A stretch of DNA of 41,235 nt from Nitrososphaerota archaeon (GTDB lineage Archaea; Thermoproteota; Nitrososphaeria; Nitrososphaerales; Nitrososphaeraceae): the NCBI GenBank assembly GCA_005877345.1, contig VBPR01000221.1, forward strand, positions 1-41,235, given 5' to 3'. The translations under genes and the position numbers were made by a program. Under the pieces are notes generated by a model. The model did not search any database and was not told the origin of the DNA. It saw nothing but the letters and a program-made list of their open reading frames with translations. Numbering within the stretch: the stretch's first letter is position 1; every line of letters starts with the position of its first letter. Positions 16,169 through 25,357 of the stretch are shown here, piece by piece.

Positions 16169-16316
16169 GGGCCCGTCGGTACCCGCGACGCTATCGGTTC
16201 TAAAATAGGATTCTAATACAGTTATGAACGACTTAGCTTTAAAGTTTTCCTTCATAGGTTCGTCCGTGGGGATTAGAACCGTGCATGTAATAGGGTTCTT
16301 CTACTTGGTATTTAGC
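16169..16316 (+). repeat. Dispersed repeat copy (type A, long form)
   Basis: CGTCGGTACCCGCGACGCTA, TCGGTTCTAAAATAGGATTC and AGCTTTAAAGTTTTCC are followed by a distal segment (16256-16315) with GATTAGAACCGTGCATGTAA and TTGGTATTTAGCC. The distal part is shared with 23747-23805. Confidence 0.85.
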
Positions 16317-16351
16317 CTGTTGTTAGTCTCTCATGAGTTGCAGCTGAAATT

Positions 16352-17965
16352 TTAAGTTCTATCGTACATATAGTTTATATCTTTTATCTTCGATGCCCCT
16401 GGTAGAATTAATCTTTGTTCCACTAAACAAAGTGATATGCGGGTTTCGTAGTTGATAAATTCGACTAATTTTACTAGGTCTTTATTAATAAAAATCTCTT
16501 TATAGAACGTACGTGGCTTTTTGTTCCTTCTATCATAGTTATTAGCGACATACTTTACTAATCTGCTGAAATCAATACCATCCAATATTTTCAAAAATTC
16601 AGCCTGGTTCGCAATATTTCTTGTTAGAATTGTTCTGACTTCGTTTGAGATACTATTGTAGTAACTGTCATTCTTCAGGAGATAAAAAGGATTCTGAATG
16701 AGGATATTGTTCTGTTCTAAATATTTGATGACATGTGTTAGGTATAGTTTATCTTCCTTCATCTCTATTGCAAGGGGACTGAGAGACGATGGTTCGTTTA
16801 ATGAGGAATACTTATAGGGACTTGTTAGGATGTCTTTAATAGCATTAAAATTATTTTGTGCGTTTTCATTGTCATTTTGTCTCATATAGAAAATATATTT
16901 GGGAGATAATTCAATGCCATTTTCTGCCGAAACTCGTTTAAGCATTCCGCGAATCAATTTCGGAGTATTATTCTCATATGTTGTAACAGCAACCTTTAGC
17001 GCATATCCTTGCCCTAGGCGACGGTTAATTAGTATCGCTTGTTCCTTAGTAACTAGCTCCAGGACCTGCTGTGGTGGCAACTCCGTATATCCCTGTCTTA
17101 AAAGATTTAGTCTGTGCGTGCGAGTTTCTTTGTTTTCTCTATAAACCTGTAATAATTTGTCCACCACATATCTTTTTATGAGGCCTGAAACAAATCCAAT
17201 GACTAGCGCACTTCCCAATAGGATTATTACACTACTTACGTTATCCGAAAGTATTTCAAGAGACGATATAGACGATGAAGGGATTAAATAATAGAGAACG
17301 TACCATATAACGAAACCTATAGAAGTGGTTGACAGAACCCACTCAACATAATTTCCCTTTACCGTGCGGTGTCCTACAACGTTAAAGACGAAGTACGTTA
17401 TGGCACCAGCAATTACTAGAAACAAGATTGAAAATGGTATGTTACCGGTTAAAGGTAAAGAATCAAATTTCATTGTACTGATGGTTGTGGAAATGACTTG
17501 ATCGGGTAATGAACTCGACATCAAAACAGCTATATTATACTCACCACCTAAGGTATCAGGTGGGACCGTAACCTTTCGACTTATAACTTCCGTCGTATTT
17601 GGCTCTATGACTAACCTATCCGAATTACCAACTATAGTACCATTGAACGAATTAATTTCTTGTCGTTCTTGTGTGGTTCGTGTAATTACCCATGGGGGTA
17701 TCAAATTTATTGAATCTATCTTTTGCTCAGTCGGACCTGAATTCCTTAAAAAAATATAGATGTCGAATTTTTGTCCGACATTTACAGCATCTGGATTTGT
17801 GGTAAAATTGAGGCTTAATTTTGACACGAGAACATCTTTGGTAGTAGATGTGTTACTAAGGTTGTCGTTCCCTTCCTCCGACGGGCTCTGTGCGAACAAG
17901 GATTCATAATGTGAAAAAATTAGAATAAAAAGGAAAGCTATTATCAAAAATCCTGTTTTTGACAA
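16352..17965 (-). CDS. Membrane protein with extracytoplasmic NEW3-like domain
   Basis: A 537-aa protein starting on TTG. Residues 1-26 are a clear signal sequence (FLIIAFLFILIFSHYESLFAQ). Residues about 45-165 form an Ig-like domain (LSLNFTTNPDAVNVGQKFDI, IYIFLRNSGPTEQKI, VTVPPDTLGGEYNIAVLMSS), as in archaeal surface proteins of the COG1361/NEW3 type. Three membrane helices follow at about 177-200, 207-228 and 240-262. The last 270 residues are cytosolic, charged and unrecognised (for example ELPPQQVLELVTKEQAILIN). It may link the surface layer to the cytoplasm. It is a single gene between repeats. Confidence 0.75.
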   Translation of the reverse strand: MSKTGFLIIAFLFILIFSHYESLFAQSPSEEGNDNLSNTSTTKDVLVSKLSLNFTTNPDAVNVGQKFDIYIFLRNSGPTEQKIDSINLIPPWVITRTTQERQEINSFNGTIVGNSDRLVIEPNTTEVISRKVTVPPDTLGGEYNIAVLMSSSLPDQVISTTISTMKFDSLPLTGNIPFSILFLVIAGAITYFVFNVVGHRTVKGNYVEWVLSTTSIGFVIWYVLYYLIPSSSISSLEILSDNVSSVIILLGSALVIGFVSGLIKRYVVDKLLQVYRENKETRTHRLNLLRQGYTELPPQQVLELVTKEQAILINRRLGQGYALKVAVTTYENNTPKLIRGMLKRVSAENGIELSPKYIFYMRQNDNENAQNNFNAIKDILTSPYKYSSLNEPSSLSPLAIEMKEDKLYLTHVIKYLEQNNILIQNPFYLLKNDSYYNSISNEVRTILTRNIANQAEFLKILDGIDFSRLVKYVANNYDRRNKKPRTFYKEIFINKDLVKLVEFINYETRISLCLVEQRLILPGASKIKDINYMYDRT

Positions 17966-18088
17966 TATTGTTACTTAAGTATTGGGAATTTAAGCATTTT
18001 CTCATTTATTGCTTCCAATCCTATACTCAGTTCTTAATAGAAAGGCCCTAGCATTGGTGGTGGTAATAGTAGACAAAATCCAATTAAC

Positions 18089-18131
18089 TCGTCGGTACCC
18101 GCGACACTTTCGGTTCTAAATTAGGATTCTG
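18089..18131 (+). repeat. Dispersed repeat copy (type A, short)
   Basis: CGTCGGTACCCGCGACACTT then TCGGTTCTAAATTAGGATTC; the distal modules are absent. Confidence 0.8.
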
Positions 18132-18197
18132 ATCATTTGACAGAATTTGTGATAATGACCTAAAACATAACTGTCGCGTCACATGGACGTTAAGTTG

Positions 18198-18791
18198 TCA
18201 GGCTTTCCTTGTCTCATAGTGAAGTAATACTTCCCCACTGTCAAACGCTATTGATTTAACCAAATTGAATTCTTGAATCTCATTCAAGTCTTTAAATATA
18301 GTCATGCCGTTTCCAATTGCAACAGGATTAATGAATAAAAGAAATTCATCAATTAGTCCCAATTTAATTAAGGATGAATCAAATGAAGCACCACCATAAG
18401 CAACCATGTCTTTCCCTTCTTGGCGCTTTAACTTCATGATTTCGTGTGTAATATCACCTGTTGCTATGTCAGTGTTTATCCACTTTGATTTCTTCAATGT
18501 TTTGGTGAAAACAACTTTTGGGATTTCTATCATTTTTTTGCCAAGCGCATACCAAGGGTCATTAGGTTTGTTTATCACGTCCGACCAGTAAGAAATAAAG
18601 CCGTCAGCCATTTTTCGTCCCAAGAGAATGGTACCAAAGGATTCCGTTAGTTCGTTTACGTATTTGTTGATTTTGTCATCCTGCAACCCAACCATCCAGT
18701 CCATTTCACCATTAGGGCCTGCAATGCAGCCGTCTACGGACATTTGCACCTGTAGTTTTAATTTTCTTAACCCACTTTTGTTACTTACCAT
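18198..18791 (-). CDS. RibD C-terminal/dihydrofolate-reductase-type reductase
   Basis: A 197-aa protein of the stand-alone RibD_C (DHFR-like, YyaP/YwjB-type) family. It begins LKLQVQMSVDGCIAGPNGEM, with the family's MSxDG motif, followed by TILLGRKMADGFISYW and, near residue 120-130, MVAYGGASFDSSLIKLGLID (the G-G-A-x-F NADPH-loop). These NADPH-dependent reductases have no fixed substrate when outside riboflavin operons. The ATG at 18791 gives the usual length. It is a single gene. Confidence 0.9.
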   Translation of the reverse strand: MVSNKSGLRKLKLQVQMSVDGCIAGPNGEMDWMVGLQDDKINKYVNELTESFGTILLGRKMADGFISYWSDVINKPNDPWYALGKKMIEIPKVVFTKTLKKSKWINTDIATGDITHEIMKLKRQEGKDMVAYGGASFDSSLIKLGLIDEFLLFINPVAIGNGMTIFKDLNEIQEFNLVKSIAFDSGEVLLHYETRKA

Positions 18792-18975
18792 CTCTTAGGT
18801 CAACTGAGTCCGGCTTATTAACCAACCCTCAATCCAGTAAGTTGAAAAGTCTCTACAGTATTGTTTGCCAACGTGACTGCGAGAAAGCACACCCCCCGTT
18901 AACCAAGTATTCACCAGAAGAACGGAAGCGACCGATGTACTATAGGTCTGGAAACAGCACAGCACCATTATGCCC

Positions 18976-19006
18976 CTCCGGAATACGACTGAATATTCAA
19001 CCGGAA
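18976..19006 (+). repeat. Dispersed repeat copy (type B, short)
   Basis: CTCCGGAATACGACTGAATA then TTCAACCGGAAC; the start is degenerate. It lies within a 79-codon minus-strand frame (18795-19034) that I therefore regard as non-coding. Confidence 0.7.
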
Positions 19007-19222
19007 CAGTAATTTTGGGTATCCCTAATGTCATTCTGTTTAGATATTCTAATCGTTGTCAGCAGAATACTGGTATCCAAATTGTTTAAGTGACACAGTG
19101 ACGTAAATATATCTATCAGAGCATAGACCATGTCTGATCCTTCTCGAGTTAACAGATCTTACATCCTCCACTTATTAATGTGGCTTGGTATATAGTTAGG
19201 AATAAGTATTGGCCTCTCATTA

Positions 19223-19450
19223 TTGCTGCCATTTCCTATGTCATTTATTGCCTTTTTAGGATTTTTCATAATGATCCAGTTTGTTAGGCAATATCTTAGA
19301 TCAGGTATTAATCGATATGGTGGATTTTTTGGTCAGCCATCTTCTGTGCTTGGATTCAAGCCTCTGAAGTATTATTGCATGAGCTGCGGTCAACAACATA
19401 ACCAGAAGGCATGTCCCAAGTGTGGGTCAAAGATGAAAAGGGTGGGATAA
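19223..19450 (+). CDS. Membrane-anchored zinc ribbon
   Basis: A 75-aa protein with one N-terminal membrane helix (about residues 6-22, MSFIAFLGFFIMIQFV) and a C-terminal zinc ribbon: YYCMSCGQQH and CPKCGSKMKRVG. The TTG start gives MLPFPM; the ATG at 19238 is an equally good start. The ribbon would face the cytoplasm if the helix is inserted with the N-terminus outside. No known partner. Confidence 0.75.
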   Translation: MLPFPMSFIAFLGFFIMIQFVRQYLRSGINRYGGFFGQPSSVLGFKPLKYYCMSCGQQHNQKACPKCGSKMKRVG

Positions 19451-19552
19451 CTAAACTCCTAGATAGAAGGCCGAAAGAAATAAACAGACCATGATTTTTA
19501 AACCAATCAGAAGGTATCTAATTTAGTAACAATGTACGGATATATATAGTTG

Positions 19553-19675
19553 GGGAATGGAGGCTATGACTAATTATTCAATCAGAACTCTGAGAAATTC
19601 AAAAAGTAGAATTTAATTAGGTGTAAATAAGAGTAAAGATATTTTATGAGCCGTGACGCTATCGGTTCTAAAATG
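19553..19675 (+). repeat. Dispersed repeat copy (type B then core A, decayed)
   Basis: A degenerate GACTAATTATTCAATCAGAA module, then AGAATTTAATTAGGTGTAAA and GCCGTGACGCTATCGGTTCT with AAAATGG. The linking module matches the copy at 37798. It ends next to the stop of the hydrolase gene. Confidence 0.75.
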
Positions 19676-19676
19676 G

Positions 19677-20450
19677 TTAGTTTAGAAATTCTTCAATTAT
19701 TGAAACAGTGAAGTCAGGGATTTTGCTGCATTCCATTCCCGTAGTCAGTTCACCGATATATGCCCCATGTATTCCAGGAAGTATTGAAAGTCTTGCATGT
19801 GGTAACAGTCGAAACATTTCAACTGCATGTTCAGGACGAACCATATCTTCATCGCCAATTATGATGAGTGCAGGTGCATTAATAGAATGAATATCTTCTG
19901 CTTTCCAATCCTTAAACTCAACCATTCTTTTTTTATCCCTCTCATACATTTTAGACAAGTCATTGGAATCAGGCGCTACTTTTTTGTAAGCATCTTTCAA
20001 TAGTTGTGGCATGTCTTTTAATCTTGAATGATTCAAAGATTCCCAAAAATGAGGATACATTCCATCTCTTTTAAAGAACGCTGAACCCAAAATTATTTTT
20101 CGCACTAAATTTGGATACCGAATTGCAATTTGCATTGTTGTGTTTCCACCGTTGCTGAAACCAAAAAAGTCGGCATTTTCAATTTTCAAATATTTGAGAA
20201 GCGCGGCAACGTCGTCCGCATCTTGTTCAAAAGTTTCTGGTCTGTTTATATCAGGGGTATGACCATGTCCCTGCAATTCAACTGCAATAACTTGTCTTTC
20301 TTTTGCAAAGGAATGGAGCACACGTCCAAATGAGGTTTGGATTGTAGAGCCTCCGCCATGAATTAAAACCAGTGGTGCTCCTTTGCCATGGATTTCATAA
20401 TACATCTTGAGTCCGTTGACCGAAGCATATCCGCTGCTACTGTCTTGCAT
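19677..20450 (-). CDS. Alpha/beta hydrolase
   Basis: A 257-aa alpha/beta-fold hydrolase. The oxyanion-hole motif HGGGS (31-35), the nucleophile elbow GFSNG with Ser99, an acid in IIIGDEDMVRP and a C-terminal His in PGIHGAY form the usual triad. The cap region between about 140 and 185 is helical. Substrate cannot be told; relatives include carboxylesterases and C-C hydrolases. It is a single gene between repeat copies. Confidence 0.9.
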   Translation of the reverse strand: MQDSSSGYASVNGLKMYYEIHGKGAPLVLIHGGGSTIQTSFGRVLHSFAKERQVIAVELQGHGHTPDINRPETFEQDADDVAALLKYLKIENADFFGFSNGGNTTMQIAIRYPNLVRKIILGSAFFKRDGMYPHFWESLNHSRLKDMPQLLKDAYKKVAPDSNDLSKMYERDKKRMVEFKDWKAEDIHSINAPALIIIGDEDMVRPEHAVEMFRLLPHARLSILPGIHGAYIGELTTGMECSKIPDFTVSIIEEFLN

Positions 20451-20502
20451 TACTTCTGATTACGGTTGATACTATATTCATTTTTATCTCTTGCAAATTG
20501 TT

Positions 20503-20625
20503 ACGGGATTCGGTGGGAACCAGGTGAAATTTCTAAAACTAGAATTACATTCGAAGGAAATAAGTGGGAACATTATTTTTTGAGCCCGTCGGGAATCGCA
20601 TCGTTAACGTTTTGGATCCAAAATT
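20503..20625 (+). repeat. Dispersed repeat copy (module 3, B linker and core C)
   Basis: GGGATTCGGTGGGAACC is followed by AAATTTCTAAAACTAGAATT, AAGTGGGAACATTATTTTTT and CGTCGGGAATCGCATCGTTA with ACGTTTTGGATCC. The order of modules matches a tail-to-head junction of two units. Confidence 0.8.
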
Positions 20626-20683
20626 AAGACTTAATTGCAAATTTTTCTGATTCATACCACTTAGACTCGGATATCAGTTCTAT

Positions 20684-21694
20684 CTAGTTACCAGTTGTAA
20701 GTACACATCTAAACCTAGCTTTGCCGCCAATCATACGATCATACGCCTCTGCTGCGCGTTCTAGGGGAAAGACTTCTATCATGGGCCGAACACCAGAAAG
20801 TACGCCAAAAGAGAGTGTATCTTCTGCATCGACAGCAGATCCGGCTAGCCAACCCACAGCTGATCTATGGCCAAAGAAGTAAAAATTCGGATATAATTCA
20901 AGCGGTTCATCAGAAGCACCAATGATTATGAATTTGCCGTTGACAGCCAGACCATCCATTACTGTGCTTGTGGCCCTTCCACCTGGGCCCGTTCCGAGAA
21001 TGATCTTGGCACCTCCGAGCTTTACAAGCTCTTCTGCAGGATTCTGTGATTTGCTATTGATGTAATGATTAGCGCCAAGCTTTTTCACAATCTCCTCCTT
21101 ATCCTTTCCTCTGCCAATAGCAATTGTCTTAAAACCCATCTTGGAAGCAAATTGTATTCCTAGATGTCCAAGCCCCCCAACACCGAATATTGCAACGGTT
21201 TCCCCTGTACGTGCACCACTGTTTCGAAGAGCGTTGTATGTGGTGACTCCTGCACACATCATTGGAGCAGCCTCTGTAGCTGAAAGCTCGTCGGGGATAG
21301 ATGCAACTGCTTCTGTTGGTGCAATCATATAGTCAGCATAGCCGCCGTCGTAGGAAATACCGGGTACTTGGGCGAATTGACAATAGACAAAGTCCCCCCG
21401 TCTACAATATTCGCAGCGACCACAATGGCCACCATGCCAGCCCACGCCGATTCGCTGTCTAGTCTTCCATTCGGTGACCTCGCTTCCTAGTTTGTCTATA
21501 ATGCCGGCAACTTCGTGTCCAGGAGCCTTTGGATATTTGATCCCGGGTAATAATCCATCCTTCGTAACGCTGTCGCTGTGACAAATGCCGCATGCTTGAA
21601 CTTTGATACGTACCTGACGCGCGCCAGGCTCTGGAATCTCTTTTTCTACGATTTCTAAAGGCGCGTTAGGCTTGGAAACTTGTACTGAGCGCAT
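20684..21694 (-). CDS. Zinc-dependent alcohol dehydrogenase
   Basis: A 336-aa medium-chain dehydrogenase. Catalytic zinc ligands are C38 (CGICHSD), H60-E61 (APGHEVAG) and a Cys near residue 147 (MMCAGVTTYNAL). Structural zinc ligands are C91, C94, C97 and C105. The Rossmann fold shows GVGGLGHLG (about 174-182). The IGRGK at the end of the next strand, with Arg rather than Asp, fits NADP(H). It starts 24 bp after a SnoaL-like gene, and the two are likely one operon. Confidence 0.93.
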   Translation of the reverse strand: MRSVQVSKPNAPLEIVEKEIPEPGARQVRIKVQACGICHSDSVTKDGLLPGIKYPKAPGHEVAGIIDKLGSEVTEWKTRQRIGVGWHGGHCGRCEYCRRGDFVYCQFAQVPGISYDGGYADYMIAPTEAVASIPDELSATEAAPMMCAGVTTYNALRNSGARTGETVAIFGVGGLGHLGIQFASKMGFKTIAIGRGKDKEEIVKKLGANHYINSKSQNPAEELVKLGGAKIILGTGPGGRATSTVMDGLAVNGKFIIIGASDEPLELYPNFYFFGHRSAVGWLAGSAVDAEDTLSFGVLSGVRPMIEVFPLERAAEAYDRMIGGKARFRCVLTTGN

Positions 21695-21717
21695 ATTCTA
21701 TTCACAAATTTTTACTC

Positions 21718-22140
21718 CTACGTCGTTCTCCCCGAAGTATTCGGAAAGTTGTCCCCGAACATTGGAAGGCGACTCTTTGACTGCTCCTGGGTGACCTCGT
21801 CTTGAACTACATCCCAGTGCTCGGCCAGAACCCCGTCCTTGATGCGAAGTATGTCAACTACAATCCAAGCCATAGGCTGGCCGAAGCCAGAAAACCGTCC
21901 GTGTACGATTACGAAATCTCCATCTGCCATAATTATTCCCGGTTCAAACTTGAGTGTTGGCGGGAGGCTCTTGACGAAATTGAACAGGCCCTCGCGACCA
22001 GGCTCAATGTAAGAACTATGCTGTATGTAGTTAGGCGACCAATAGCGCTCAGCCGCTACATAATCACGCTGATTGAAAAGTGTATTCCAAGCTTTGATGA
22101 CAAGTGCTTTGTTTTTCTCTTGCGACTCTACGTCCACCAT
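21718..22140 (-). CDS. SnoaL-like (NTF2-fold) protein
   Basis: A 140-aa protein of the SnoaL/ester cyclase family: KALVIKAWNTLFNQRDYVAA, YIQHSSYIEPGREGLFNFVK, DGDFVIVHGRFSG and DILRIKDGVLAEHWDVVQDE are family signatures. The fold forms a cone-shaped pocket; most bacterial and archaeal members have no known substrate. It lies upstream of the alcohol dehydrogenase, so the pair may act in one detoxification or small-molecule pathway (inference). Confidence 0.9.
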   Translation of the reverse strand: MVDVESQEKNKALVIKAWNTLFNQRDYVAAERYWSPNYIQHSSYIEPGREGLFNFVKSLPPTLKFEPGIIMADGDFVIVHGRFSGFGQPMAWIVVDILRIKDGVLAEHWDVVQDEVTQEQSKSRLPMFGDNFPNTSGRTT

Positions 22141-22379
22141 ATGTACAATAATATAACTGAAAGGGTTGATTTAGGCTTGGTGTAAGTCAAGGTATGGTTT
22201 TGGTATACTTTTTTGTAATTTCTGTCTCTTTCTTACAGTACAGCTATAAACATCAGACAATCTAAAAAGATTACAAGGCCTATACATCTTTGGAGGTTCT
22301 CTTGCGGGTTTTAGTAGTAATTGATTGATTGAGTAGTACCTACGCATACCAACACAAAAAATGAAAATAATAAAGTATA

Positions 22380-23363
22380 TTACGTGTCTTTCTTAGTTAT
22401 TGCTGATGACAAGTACTTTTGACTAGTTATTCTTTTGTCAATCTTGCTTTTTAACAATTCTTGATATATTCTCGTTTCACTAGTTGCCATTATAGACTCG
22501 ACCTTGTTAACTCCATCATAGGATTCTAATCTTCTTAGTATTGAGTTGACAGTAGAAATGTTTGCACAGCAGAAAGATGCAGCAACTAGTTCCCTTTGAT
22601 GGCCAAATGAATAGTTAATTGGATATAGTAATAAATCATCAAGTGGGTGAAACAAATATTCTTGCATTTCATTGTAAATTCTTTGAACCAGGTTTTGATG
22701 ATAAGTGGCATGAACGCGAATTAATACTACAAATTCAATGAAGCCTGTCAATTTCATAGAAGACAAGTCAGTTAAAATGGTAAATTGCAGAATATGTTTT
22801 TCTCTCATCACTTCTAACCTTCTTGCCACAGTCTTTGTAGATAGGGAAGTATCTTTAGCGATATCCTCAACTCGCATTCTAGGATCTGATAACAAACATT
22901 TCATAATCTCCAAATCAGAGCTATGAATCCTTACATTCACCGGGCTGTAACTTCCGAAGATACTATCTACCTCTGCTGGTTTTAGTAATTCGGTCAGTAT
23001 TCCTATCTTCCCTTCCGATTCATCCCTGACAAATAATACAAATGACGCTGCTTCTAATTCTTTAATATACAGGAAAATATCTCCCAAAAGGCTTATCTTT
23101 TTGAATATTTCTTGCTCTGCAATCGTTTTATGTATGTTCTTTACTATTAAAATGCATTCTTTCTCATATCCAAATATTACAGGATTTATGACTGTTGCAA
23201 ATCTTCGTATTACACCATTTGATACCATTTTGTTAATCCTTTTCTTTGTGGCAATTGGTGTTATCCCAACAGCAAAAGCTATATTCTTATAAGAAGTTCT
23301 ACAGTCTCTAGCAAGTAACCTTATAATCTGTAAATCAATACTATCCAGCCGAGTCTCCTGCAA
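22380..23363 (-). CDS. Lrp/AsnC-type regulator with two HTH domains
   Basis: A 327-aa regulator starting on TTG. The first winged HTH is at about 5-60 (DLQIIRLLARDCRTSYKNIA, IKKRINKM-type), the second at about 150-200 (DLEIMKCLLSDPRMRVEDIA and SLSTKTVARRLEVMREKHIL). Each is followed by a ligand-like alpha/beta region. The double-domain arrangement is common in Nitrososphaerota. What it senses is unknown. It is transcribed away from no obvious target and is a single gene; SnoaL and ADH downstream on the same strand are candidates. Confidence 0.85.
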   Translation of the reverse strand: MQETRLDSIDLQIIRLLARDCRTSYKNIAFAVGITPIATKKRINKMVSNGVIRRFATVINPVIFGYEKECILIVKNIHKTIAEQEIFKKISLLGDIFLYIKELEAASFVLFVRDESEGKIGILTELLKPAEVDSIFGSYSPVNVRIHSSDLEIMKCLLSDPRMRVEDIAKDTSLSTKTVARRLEVMREKHILQFTILTDLSSMKLTGFIEFVVLIRVHATYHQNLVQRIYNEMQEYLFHPLDDLLLYPINYSFGHQRELVAASFCCANISTVNSILRRLESYDGVNKVESIMATSETRIYQELLKSKIDKRITSQKYLSSAITKKDT

Positions 23364-24027
23364 TAGTAATGACTAATCTATAGCGCGATATACGTATTTC
23401 GGCTATTTCTTCATTATTACTTCATATTTTCATTCTTTTTGTCTCTTTTGATATATTTTATAAGATCTACAATATAATAATAACAGGATGAATGGTGCAA
23501 TAATCTCTCCTTCACGAACGAGTACTCCGCCTTATTTAATTGCCGTCACAAAGGCGATATCTTCTCAAGGAACCCTTGTATACACATTATACCTTAAGTC
23601 CAAGGGATGACTGAATATCCGACGAGAATTACACTTTAAGCAAATGATTAATGACCCCGTCGGTTCCCACGACGCTATCGGTTCTAAAATGGGATTCTCA
23701 ATTATAAAATGAATTAGTAAGCTTTAAAGTTTTCGAATCGTCTAAGGTTCATCGGGATTCGAACCCTGCATGTAGTAGGGTTCTACTAACTTGGTATTTA
23801 GCTTTTACTCTGGTAATGAAGAGTAGTAAAAATCGTAAAAAAGTTAACATCGGCTTTTCATGTATCCGTTTCAATACGACTTTGTTTATTGAAATAATAC
23901 CGCAACTAAGTATCATGTTTGCTCGTTTGTTTAAAACTTGACTTGATTTATACCTTTAATAAATACGGAATTTGGACTAGAACGTTGAAAAAACCAATAA
24001 CAAATAAAAAATGTAGGTATAATTCCT
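23364..24027. other. Intergenic region with one long repeat
   Basis: Outside the repeat at 23604-23805 there are AT-rich stretches with no gene. The region should hold the AsnC promoter (23364-23450). Confidence 0.4.
23604..23805 (+). repeat. Dispersed repeat copy (B fragment plus type A, long form)
   Basis: A partial GGGATGACTGAATATCCGAC is followed by CGTCGGTTCCCACGACGCTA, TCGGTTCTAAAATGGGATTC, AAGCTTTAAAGTTTTCG and a distal segment with ATCGGGATTCGAACCCTGCA and TTGGTATTTAGC. Read on the minus strand the distal part contains GGGTTCGAATCCC, like a tRNA T-arm. Confidence 0.85.
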
Positions 24028-24537
24028 CTATTCTACAGCACTAATCTGTCCTCGTATTTCCCCGTTAGGATTTTTCTCGGTGTGAACATTCACGTAAGCT
24101 TCACCACGTTCCAGGGCCCTAATTATGTCACGGAAAGGGCTTCCCTGCATCTGCCCTTCCAAGTTAGAAGCTGTGATAGTTCCATTGGTCAAACTTCCTG
24201 ATATTTGGCCAGTCGGACTATCGGCCTTTAACAAGGTAACTACGACTTCTCCATTCTCACCTTTGGGTGCATTGTGAATATGTGCTGCAGTAACCTTATC
24301 CATGCCAGTAACGTTCACATCATATTTAATTGATTCTCCTCCTTCCACAGTAAATGATGCAACACCAGTAGCAGTAGTATCTACTGGAGGAACTTCTTCT
24401 CCTCCTGAAAGCATTGCGCTAAAAGGCTCTGTCTGCTCATTCTCCTGTGCAAATGCCAAATTTATGTGTGCCAATGAAAATAAAACTAAAGATATCGCAA
24501 CAGCAAGTGCTAGCACCAGTATCTTTGGTTTATACAT
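24028..24537 (-). CDS. Secreted CHRD-domain protein
   Basis: A 169-aa protein with an N-terminal signal sequence ending near FAQ (residues 1-30) and one CHRD domain: FSAMLSGGEEVPPVDTTATG, AAHIHNAPKGENGEVVVTLL, SGSLTNGTITA and GEAYVNVHTEKNPNGEIRGQ. The GEIRGQI ending is the family hallmark. CHRD domains occur in chordin and in many microbial exported proteins, with no settled function. It is expected on the cell surface. It is a single gene. Confidence 0.93.
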   Translation of the reverse strand: MYKPKILVLALAVAISLVLFSLAHINLAFAQENEQTEPFSAMLSGGEEVPPVDTTATGVASFTVEGGESIKYDVNVTGMDKVTAAHIHNAPKGENGEVVVTLLKADSPTGQISGSLTNGTITASNLEGQMQGSPFRDIIRALERGEAYVNVHTEKNPNGEIRGQISAVE

Positions 24538-24627
24538 TGCAAACCGATAATAATCTAACGCATTTAAATGAGATTATTTTAAAAAATGCCTTTCTTTTGG
24601 TAGAATTAATTCTACAAGATTTGGAGA

Positions 24628-24830
24628 CATCGGGATACGACTGAATATTCAGTCGGAACATTATTAGAGTTTCTAAAACTAGAATCTTATTAGATATAAT
24701 AAGAGGAAACATTATTTATGAGAACATCGGGAACCAAGCTGTTAACAATTCGGATCCAAAGCTTTCGGATCCAAAGCTTTAAGTTTTTCTTCTATCATTA
24801 GTAAACTGGATTCAGTGGGACGAGGGGTTT
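24628..24830 (+). repeat. Dispersed repeat copy, most complete (B, C and distal modules)
   Basis: ATCGGGATACGACTGAATAT contains an 18-bp perfect palindrome (24638-24655). It continues with TTTCTAAAACTAGAATCTTA, ATAAGAGGAAACATTATTTA, ATCGGGAACCAAGCTGTTAA, a doubled TTCGGATCCAAAGC, TTTAAGTTTTTC and GGATTCAGTGGGAC. It defines the module order. Confidence 0.85.
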
Positions 24831-25060
24831 GTGAACCAAATAGCTATTTTCCAGCTTCGCTTATAGAGAAGTAATAATTTTTATTTATTTCTAACCACCA
24901 GATTCGAGTTACTTATTTTATCTGTTATCTATCGAAACATAGGCATGTTCAAGGTTGTCCGACAATTAAAAGAGGTGTCTAGCCAACAACATCATCATGT
25001 GTTCGTGATTAGTCCTTTACATAAACATTATTATTCTAACGTCTATAGACTTAATGAAAC

Positions 25061-25357
25061 ATGTTTTCGGATGAGAATCTTGGTAAGGCCATCGATTTTG
25101 TAGACCCTAAGGTCAACAGCTGGGCAAAGGACTTGTTTGGAAGCTTCGAGCAATTGAATTTGACTAGACCTCAGAAGGAGCTAATTCAGGTTTTGACGGC
25201 TGAGACTCTCCTGTACAATAGCCTTATGTCAAATGAAGAAATCATCGCAATCTTGTCTGACATAATACGAAATATAGCAAGCCGCCACGCATATGGATTG
25301 TTCCTTGACTGGGGTAAGAGAGCCTCATTATTCAAGGCACCTGATAAAGAAAAATGA
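25061..25357 (+). CDS. Conserved-looking hypothetical helical protein
   Basis: A 98-aa protein starting on ATG, all helical by appearance (EQLNLTRPQKELIQVLTAET, MSNEEIIAILSDIIRNIASR) with acidic N-terminus and basic C-terminus. No Cys pairs, membrane segment or signal peptide. I do not recognise the family. It stands alone between repeat copies. Confidence 0.6.
   Translation: MFSDENLGKAIDFVDPKVNSWAKDLFGSFEQLNLTRPQKELIQVLTAETLLYNSLMSNEEIIAILSDIIRNIASRHAYGLFLDWGKRASLFKAPDKEK

Noticed and set aside
18795..19034. 79-codon minus-strand frame
   Set aside because: It overlaps a type B repeat, has no family features and its composition is not protein-like.
23747..23805. tRNA gene on the minus strand
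   Set aside because: Only the T-arm-like part is present. The T-stem has three good pairs and no acceptor or D-arm could be drawn.
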